Origin: JABHIE01 sp964584805
GTDB lineage: Bacteria; Planctomycetota; UBA1135
Direction: 5' to 3'
Length of the DNA: 64,000 bases
Assembly (NCBI GenBank): GCA_964584805.1
Contig: CAZPAY010000002.1
Coordinates: forward strand, 124,001 to 188,000
This document shows positions 58,914-64,000 of this stretch, in pieces. The notes under the pieces were generated by a model. It saw only the letters and a list, made by a program, of their open reading frames with translations, made no database searches and had not been told where the DNA came from. Position 1 is the first letter of the stretch. Every line of letters begins with the position of its first letter. The translations under genes and the position numbers were made by a program.

Positions 58914-59918
58914 ATGAAAACCGCATTCATTACTGGCATTTCCGGGCAAGATGGCTCTTACCTAGCAGAGCATCTTCTCGACCTTGATTACCGCGTCGTC
59001 GCCATGATGCGCCGCTCCGCGACTCCTTCCATGGATCGCTTTGCGCACATCGCAGATCGCATCGAAATCGTACACGGTGATTTGCTGGATCAATCGTCGC
59101 TAATGCGCTTAATGGACGATTGCAAGCCTGACGAGATTTACAACTTGGCGGCACAAAGTTTTGTGCACGCTTCGTTTGATGAGCCCATCCACACGGGCGA
59201 GGTCACGGGCCTCGGCGTGATGCGTATGCTTGAGGCCGCTCGCCTTTGCGCACCAAAGGCTCGTTTTTATCAGGCTTCATCGAGTGAGATGTTTGGCAAG
59301 GTGCACGAAGTGCCTCAATCCGAAGAAACGCCCTTCCACCCACGCTCGCCTTATGGTGTAGCCAAAGTTTATGGTCACTGGGCCACTCTCAATTACCGCG
59401 AGAGTTACGACATGTTTGCCTGTTCGGGCATTTTGTTTAATCACGAATCGCCGCGTCGCGGTCTTGAGTTTGTGACGCGAAAGATTTCAGACCATGTAGC
59501 TGCGATTGCCTGCGGTGATCTTGATGGCTTAGCCCTTGGCAACCTTGACGCAAAGCGCGATTGGGGCTTTGCCGGCGATTACATCAAGGCGATGTATCTC
59601 ATGCTTCAGCAAGATGAGCCAGATGACTATGTCGTCGCGACTAACGAGACACACACCGTCCGCGAGTTTTGTGAAATCGCTTTCGGCCATGTCGGTTTGG
59701 ATTACAACGAGTTCGTGAACGTTGACCCTAAGTATTACCGCCCAGCAGAGGTCGAGCTATTGCTCGGTGATGCAACTAAGGCAAAAGAAAAGCTCGGCTG
59801 GGAGCCAGAGGTTGACTTCCGCGGTCTTGTCGAAATGATGGTCGACCACGACATGAAGCGTCGCCTTGATATGGGCGCAACTTGCAAGCGCGGCGCGCTT
59901 CCCGATTCACTCGCCTAA
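58914..59918 (+). CDS. gmd: GDP-mannose 4,6-dehydratase
   Basis: The product has 334 residues from the ATG at 58914; an in-frame ATG at 58773 would add 47 residues unlike the family. The NADP motif is TGISGQDGSYLAEHLL. Catalytic residues are in QASSSEMFGKV and YGVAKVYGHW with Tyr near 146. FNHESPRRGLEFVTRKIS and RDWGFAGDYIKAMYLML are further Gmd blocks. It converts GDP-mannose to GDP-4-keto-6-deoxymannose, the precursor of GDP-rhamnose, GDP-fucose and GDP-perosamine. The reductase gene follows after 18 bp. Confidence 0.95.
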   Translation: MKTAFITGISGQDGSYLAEHLLDLDYRVVAMMRRSATPSMDRFAHIADRIEIVHGDLLDQSSLMRLMDDCKPDEIYNLAAQSFVHASFDEPIHTGEVTGLGVMRMLEAARLCAPKARFYQASSSEMFGKVHEVPQSEETPFHPRSPYGVAKVYGHWATLNYRESYDMFACSGILFNHESPRRGLEFVTRKISDHVAAIACGDLDGLALGNLDAKRDWGFAGDYIKAMYLMLQQDEPDDYVVATNETHTVREFCEIAFGHVGLDYNEFVNVDPKYYRPAEVELLLGDATKAKEKLGWEPEVDFRGLVEMMVDHDMKRRLDMGATCKRGALPDSLA

Positions 59919-59936
59919 TCCGGCTGCCTCAACAAG

Positions 59937-60911
59937 ATGTCAGCCATTTGGATTACAGGTGCGGACGGGTTCGTCGGCACTTGGTTGCGCGATTTGATTG
60001 AATCACAGGGCAAAGAGTGGGCCGCTTTTGCAAGCCCTGGGCGTGAGTCGTTTTTGCCCGAGGGCGCGCATTTCACACTCATGGATTTGGCCGACGCCGC
60101 CCGCACTCCGGTGGGTGAGCCAGTCGCTGACTTTGACGCATTGCCTGAGCCTGCTGGCTTGATTCATTTGGCTGCAATTTCGTCACCGCCCGTTTGCGAA
60201 GAACATCCCGCTCTTGCTCAGGCCGTCAATGTTGCTGGCCCTGAGCGTTTTTATGAATCCATCCTCAAGCGCTGGCCAGAATGCCCGATTGTGCATGTTT
60301 CCTCGGGGCATGTTTACAAGCCAAGCGCCACCCCTCTTTGTGAAGACGAGTTGCTTGAGCCGGTGAATGTTTACGGTCGCACCAAGTTAGAGGGCGAGGC
60401 GATGGCGCAAGGTCTTCAGCAGCAAGGTCACCATGTGACCGTTGTGCGGCCATTTAATCACACAGGCGCTGGGCAGTTGCCGCTTTTTGCTTTGCCTAGT
60501 TTCGCCATGCGCCTTGCCAAGCTCGAGGCTGACGGCGGGGGTGAGCTTCCCGTGGGCTGGCTCGGCGGCGTGCGTGATTTTTTGCATGTCAAGCAAGTGG
60601 CACAGGGCTATCTTGATATTCTTGATCGCGCGGGGCAAATTGATTTGGTGAATTTATGTTCAGGCCAAGGGCAAGTTGTTGGTGATTTGCTTGAAGGCCT
60701 GCTGAAGCGTTACGAGGGCAATTTGACATTGAGTCAAGATGATTCCCGTATGCGCGGTGATGCCGATGCCGATCGGCTAGTCGGTGATACGAAGCGATTG
60801 CAGCAATTGCTCGGCTACACGCCCCAGCTTGATGTTGACGCTTTGCTTGAAGAGTTGGTGGTTGATTCCCGCAGACGAGTTGCTGCTGGCGAGGATTTGT
60901 CTCAGGCATGA
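59937..60911 (+). CDS. rmd: GDP-4-keto-6-deoxymannose reductase-like NAD-dependent epimerase
   Basis: The product has 324 residues of the extended SDR family. Motifs are WITGADGFVGTWL for cofactor binding, LIHLAAISSPP, VSSGHVY, YGRTKLEGE (catalytic Tyr-Lys) and RPFNHTGAGQ, the last typical of Rmd. VRDFLHVKQVAQGY also fits. With Gmd it would make GDP-D-rhamnose. A fucose-type epimerase-reductase is less likely because of the RPFNHTG block. The stop overlaps the glycosyltransferase start by 4 bp. Confidence 0.85.
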   Translation: MSAIWITGADGFVGTWLRDLIESQGKEWAAFASPGRESFLPEGAHFTLMDLADAARTPVGEPVADFDALPEPAGLIHLAAISSPPVCEEHPALAQAVNVAGPERFYESILKRWPECPIVHVSSGHVYKPSATPLCEDELLEPVNVYGRTKLEGEAMAQGLQQQGHHVTVVRPFNHTGAGQLPLFALPSFAMRLAKLEADGGGELPVGWLGGVRDFLHVKQVAQGYLDILDRAGQIDLVNLCSGQGQVVGDLLEGLLKRYEGNLTLSQDDSRMRGDADADRLVGDTKRLQQLLGYTPQLDVDALLEELVVDSRRRVAAGEDLSQA

Positions 60912-62014
60912 GCTCGAATAAAGATTTACGCGTAGCGATTGCACATGATTTTGTTTGTGCGGGCGGTGCGGACAAAGTGCTACAAGATATGCACAACCTC
61001 TGGCCGGAGGCCCCGGTCTACACTTTTTTCAAGGAAGACAGGGAAATATATCGAGAAGGGTGGGATATACGCACTTCTTGGCTACAGCCTTTTTTGAAGC
61101 AGGGCGGCTACCGTTGGCCATTCCCTTTGTACCCTAGTTTGACAGACCGTATGGCGAAGCAAATTGATTGGGATATCGATTTGTTACTCACTTCTTCCGT
61201 TTCTTATGTAAAGAATATTGTCGCTCCACCCAGCGTTCCGCACGTTTGCTATATCTATCGTGCTGCTATGTTTGCTTATGACCGACAAGAAATGTTTTTG
61301 TCGGGATATCCTGCTGTGCTGCGCCCCATCCTGCGTCATTATTGCAATCGCTTCCGCACTTGGGATCAATCTCGCGCCAATAACCCTGACCTTTACATTA
61401 CTCTTTCGAAGTATGTCGCCGACATGGTTAAGCGCGTATACGGGGTTGATTCACGCATTGTTTTCCCTGGAGTAAATCTTCATCCGTTTCGTGAGGCCGG
61501 GCTAAAAACGAAACCTGGAGACTACTACTTCTGCGCTGTCCGCCTTGAGGGCTACAAACGAGTCGATTTAATTATCGAGGCATGCAACCGTTTGCAAATT
61601 AAGCTTAAAATTGCAGGGACAGGCTCCTATCGCGAAGAATTGGAGAAACTGGCCGGGCCAACTGTTGAGTTTGTTGGCTTTGTGCCAGACGAAGAAATGC
61701 CGGGTTTGTACGCAGGCGCAAAAGCATTTTTGTTCCCGTCAGAAGAAGATTTTGGCATTGCTCCTGTAGAGGCACTTGCTGCGGGTCGCCCCGTCATCGC
61801 GCTTAATAAGGGAGGCCCTGCCGAAACCGTTATTCATGGTGAAACCGGCATACACTTTGCCGAACAAACTCTTGAAGATGTCATGCAGGCGATTCAAGCT
61901 GTCGAAACTACAACTTGGAATGCCGAGCGCATCCGAGAATCTGCGCACGCATACTCGACAGAAGTCTTCAATGAGAGCATGCGTTCCATTGTCGACGAAT
62001 ACACATCTAGATGA
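60908..62014 (+). CDS. Glycosyltransferase family 4
   Basis: The product has 368 residues with the GT-B fold. The N-terminal domain has VAIAHDFVCAGGADKVLQDM. The nucleotide-sugar-binding C-terminal domain has YKRVDLIIEACNRL, GTGSYREELEKL, VEFVGFVPDEEMPGLYAGAKAFLFPSEEDFGIAPVEALAAGRPVIALNKGGPAETV, where the E-x7-E pair is visible. It probably transfers rhamnose or mannose made by the preceding two genes to a surface glycan. It starts inside the rmd stop (ATGA). Downstream 243 bp are gene-free before the convergent pckA. Confidence 0.9.
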   Translation: MSSNKDLRVAIAHDFVCAGGADKVLQDMHNLWPEAPVYTFFKEDREIYREGWDIRTSWLQPFLKQGGYRWPFPLYPSLTDRMAKQIDWDIDLLLTSSVSYVKNIVAPPSVPHVCYIYRAAMFAYDRQEMFLSGYPAVLRPILRHYCNRFRTWDQSRANNPDLYITLSKYVADMVKRVYGVDSRIVFPGVNLHPFREAGLKTKPGDYYFCAVRLEGYKRVDLIIEACNRLQIKLKIAGTGSYREELEKLAGPTVEFVGFVPDEEMPGLYAGAKAFLFPSEEDFGIAPVEALAAGRPVIALNKGGPAETVIHGETGIHFAEQTLEDVMQAIQAVETTTWNAERIRESAHAYSTEVFNESMRSIVDEYTSR

Positions 62015-62257
62015 TACATGCGGGCGTTCCGATTTAGCAGAGCATGCTTTATGGCAGAGGCATCGAATCTTGCGTTCAAGCCCTCGATGGTTCCCTGTTG
62101 TGGGCGGCCAACGAAGAAACGGCTTTGCCCGACGGGGTCTTGGGTGAGTCACCCCGTGCCCCTTTAAGCAGCAAAGGCGACCTTCTTTTTAGAGGCCGCC
62201 TCACCTGTAGGCGCAATCTGGGTGGATTCAGCGCCTCATACGATTATGTGCAGTGAT

Positions 62258-63931
62258 TTACATCACGGGCTCGATGCCCATTTCAGCTAGACCCTTCTTT
62301 TCGAAGTTGTCGCGGAACATTTCGCGCAGTTTGTCTGCGGCGACATCGTAAGCCTCTTTGTCTTGCCAAGTGTTGCGCGGATTGAGAATCTCAGCCGGAA
62401 CATTGGGGCAGGAGGTTGGCATCTGTAAGCCAAAGACGGAGTGCGTCTCAAACTCGACATTGTCGAGATCGCCATTCAGCGCGGCATCAAGTAAAGCGCG
62501 CGTGTGGCCAATCGAAATACGCTTGCCTACACCGTAAGGACCGCCGCCCCAGCCTGTGTTGAGCAGAATGCATCGAGTCTCATGTTGCTCCATTTTTTCA
62601 GCGAGCAAGCGAGCGTAGACATTAGGCTTTTGCGCCATGAATGGTGCGCCAAAGCAAGCCGAGAAAGCGGCTTTTGGCTCGGTGATGCCGACTTCGGTGC
62701 CAGCCAATTTAGCCGTGAAACCGCTCGTGAAGTGGTACATCACTTCTTTAGGCGTCAAAACCGAAACAGGAGGCAAAACGCCAAAGGCATCAGCGGTCAG
62801 CAAGACAATGGTCTTGGGGTGGCCGCCTTTTGCGCCAGGCATGACATCAGGGTTGCACTCAAGTGCGTACGAAAAACGCGTGTTTTCCGTAACGGAATTG
62901 TCAAACAAGTCGAGCTCTTGTGGGTCAAGCTCTTCCATCGTTTTACCCGGTAGTGGGGGCACGTTTTCGATGATGGTGCCTGCCATCGACATGGCGGCAG
63001 CAATGACGGGTTCGTCATTTTTGTCGAGGTCAATCAACTTGGCGTAACAGCCGCCTTCGAGATTGGAAACGCCAATGCCTGTCCAGGCATGTTCGTCGTC
63101 ACCAATCAATTTACGCGCAGGGTCGGCGGAAAGTGTCGTCTTGCCTGTGCCGGATAGGCCAAACAAAATCGCGCCATCGTCATTTTGACCGACATTAGCT
63201 GAGCAGTGCATGCTCATCTCGCCCATTTCAGGCAAGAGGTAATTCATGACAGTGAACATCGACTTCTTCACAACGCCGCAGTAATCCGCGCGACCAAGCA
63301 CGAGGCAGATGCGGTTGCGGAAATCCAAACAGGCCAAGCGGGTGCCTGCGGTGCCATCGCGCTCAGGGTCGCAGTGGTAGGAAGGCACATTGAGCATCGT
63401 CCAGCGCTTGCCGTCTTCGTCTTCGACACCGTCGATGCCGTGCATAAACATGTTGTCGCAGAAAAGCGAGTGTGCGGCGTATTCACTGACCAGGCGGTAA
63501 GGCCGCGCATACGAAGGGTCGCTTCCGCAGTAAACATCTTTGACATAAAGATGGCGGCCACGCTCATTCAAATGAGTCACAACGCGTTCGAGCAAAGCCT
63601 CGAAAGTCGGCCCATCGAATTTTTGATAGTCAGGTTTCCACCAGACGCTATCTTCGAATTCAGGCCAAGCGACACCAAAAGTATCTTTGACCGGTCGACC
63701 CGTGCAAGTCGGGTCGGTGTAGTAAACCAAAGGACCATTCGCGCCAAGTTTGGTGGGGAACGCTTTCTGGTCAGTGTCAGGGCCGCCTTCGCGCACACGA
63801 CCACGGTCGTTTGCGATAGCCTCATGGAAGAGTTCTTCCTTGCTGAGGTTGATGCGGTACTCAAGCCCTTTCAGGCCGAGGAGGTCTTCCAGCTGTTGAT
63901 GCTGGATGCTGGGGGAGTTGATGTTTGGCAT
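62258..63931 (-). CDS. pckA: Phosphoenolpyruvate carboxykinase (ATP)
   Basis: The product has 557 residues; ATP-type enzymes are about 520-540. The phosphate-binding loop is LFGLSGTGKTTLS near residue 257, the metal site is in LIGDDEHAW, and FSACFGAPFMA and TGWGGGPYGVGKR are diagnostic blocks. It converts oxaloacetate to PEP and CO2, linking the TCA cycle to gluconeogenesis, which fits growth on fatty acids through the beta-oxidation genes here. A CCGTC/GACGG hairpin lies directly before the start codon, and an imperfect palindrome further upstream overlaps a -10 box. Confidence 0.96.
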   Translation of the reverse strand: MPNINSPSIQHQQLEDLLGLKGLEYRINLSKEELFHEAIANDRGRVREGGPDTDQKAFPTKLGANGPLVYYTDPTCTGRPVKDTFGVAWPEFEDSVWWKPDYQKFDGPTFEALLERVVTHLNERGRHLYVKDVYCGSDPSYARPYRLVSEYAAHSLFCDNMFMHGIDGVEDEDGKRWTMLNVPSYHCDPERDGTAGTRLACLDFRNRICLVLGRADYCGVVKKSMFTVMNYLLPEMGEMSMHCSANVGQNDDGAILFGLSGTGKTTLSADPARKLIGDDEHAWTGIGVSNLEGGCYAKLIDLDKNDEPVIAAAMSMAGTIIENVPPLPGKTMEELDPQELDLFDNSVTENTRFSYALECNPDVMPGAKGGHPKTIVLLTADAFGVLPPVSVLTPKEVMYHFTSGFTAKLAGTEVGITEPKAAFSACFGAPFMAQKPNVYARLLAEKMEQHETRCILLNTGWGGGPYGVGKRISIGHTRALLDAALNGDLDNVEFETHSVFGLQMPTSCPNVPAEILNPRNTWQDKEAYDVAADKLREMFRDNFEKKGLAEMGIEPVM

Positions 63932-63961
63932 TGCCGTCTTTTTGGGGACGGTGGCGGAGTT

Positions 63962-63982
63962 GGGGTGAGGAATTCTAACCCC
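63962..63982 (-). promoter_or_regulatory. Candidate pckA promoter with imperfect palindrome
   Basis: On the minus strand TAGAAT (63972-63977) resembles a -10 box. It lies inside a 21-bp imperfect palindrome with GGGGT/ACCCC arms centred on GGAATTC-like sequence. A regulator could control pckA here. The -35 side is close to the window edge and unclear. Confidence 0.35.
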
Positions 63983-64000
63983 TATCGGCTACTTTGGGCA

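Noticed and set aside
62044..62256. 70-residue open frame containing AANEETALP, reminiscent of a tmRNA proteolysis tag
   Set aside because: No stop codon follows the tag-like stretch, and neither the tRNA-like ends nor a pseudoknot-like 5' domain of tmRNA could be found on either strand. The frame has no other sign of coding.
1..64000. CRISPR arrays, insertion sequences, prophage or integron signs
   Set aside because: No array of regular short repeats, no transposase or integrase motif and no abrupt change in composition was seen.

Overview
The window looks like a chromosomal contig of a heterotrophic planctomycete. The evidence is gene content: two Tat-exported Gfo/Idh/MocA oxidoreductases, a DUF1080 lipoprotein, a Tat-type TIM-barrel isomerase, a planctomycete-type CxxCH/DUF2231 membrane protein, a cytochrome b562, an SUMF1-like lipoprotein, and several secreted proteins that share a C-terminal beta module. 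Base composition is moderate and even. I saw no IS element, prophage, CRISPR array or rRNA. Coding density is very high: no gene-free stretch exceeds 300 bases, the longest being 62015-62257 and 37530-37791. The second holds a run of 10 Ns, so this is a scaffolded draft assembly.

Layout. 1-2617: a truncated membrane acyltransferase-like gene, divergent from a PHP-domain lipoprotein. 2644-9381: a fatty-acid beta-oxidation locus (fadJ-fadI, divergent from tetR-fadE) with an overlapping palindromic operator between the two arms. 9378-13595: a minus-strand trio of LemA, a membrane-anchored partner and a large REC/PEP-synthase-like protein. 13707-18628: gdhA with a strong terminator, divergent from a phnDCEE importer. 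18629-34462: mostly minus-strand genes for carbohydrate and envelope functions (Gfo/Idh/MocA twice, DUF1080, TIM-barrel isomerase, M1-like peptidase, 1345-residue secreted metalloprotease, SUMF1-like lipoprotein, PIG-L deacetylase, cytochromes, thioredoxin-like protein, asd). 34517-36078: hemolysin III and an SDR. 36081-39258: two paralogous secreted proteins flanking the N gap. 39299-40874: an SPFH / Arc-type repressor / PH-like membrane operon with a 28-bp perfect palindrome over its first start codon. 40941-45787: an etfD-etfB-etfA-acyl-CoA dehydrogenase operon. 45906-49763: a secreted deiminase, a small HTH/VOC/membrane operon and a shortened SIMPL protein. 49760-56061: a tetR-oprM-mfp-RND efflux operon. 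56096-58779: a small lipoprotein, tRNA-Asn, trmJ-like and a hybrid kinase. 58914-62014: gmd-rmd-GT4. 62258-63931: pckA.

How the genes work together. FadE, FadJ, FadI, a short-chain acyl-CoA dehydrogenase, ETF and the ETF:quinone oxidoreductase EtfD form a nearly complete beta-oxidation and electron-delivery set; PEPCK would feed the resulting C4 acids into gluconeogenesis. The two beta-oxidation loci, about 40 kb apart, carry near-identical 13-bp palindromes (TTWACACTGTWAA), which points to one TetR regulon. A second, window-wide signal is a -10-like TANNNT box placed 5-8 nt before the start codon of many first genes. Nine such cases are not explained by an upstream stop codon, and this suggests that leaderless mRNAs are common in this organism.
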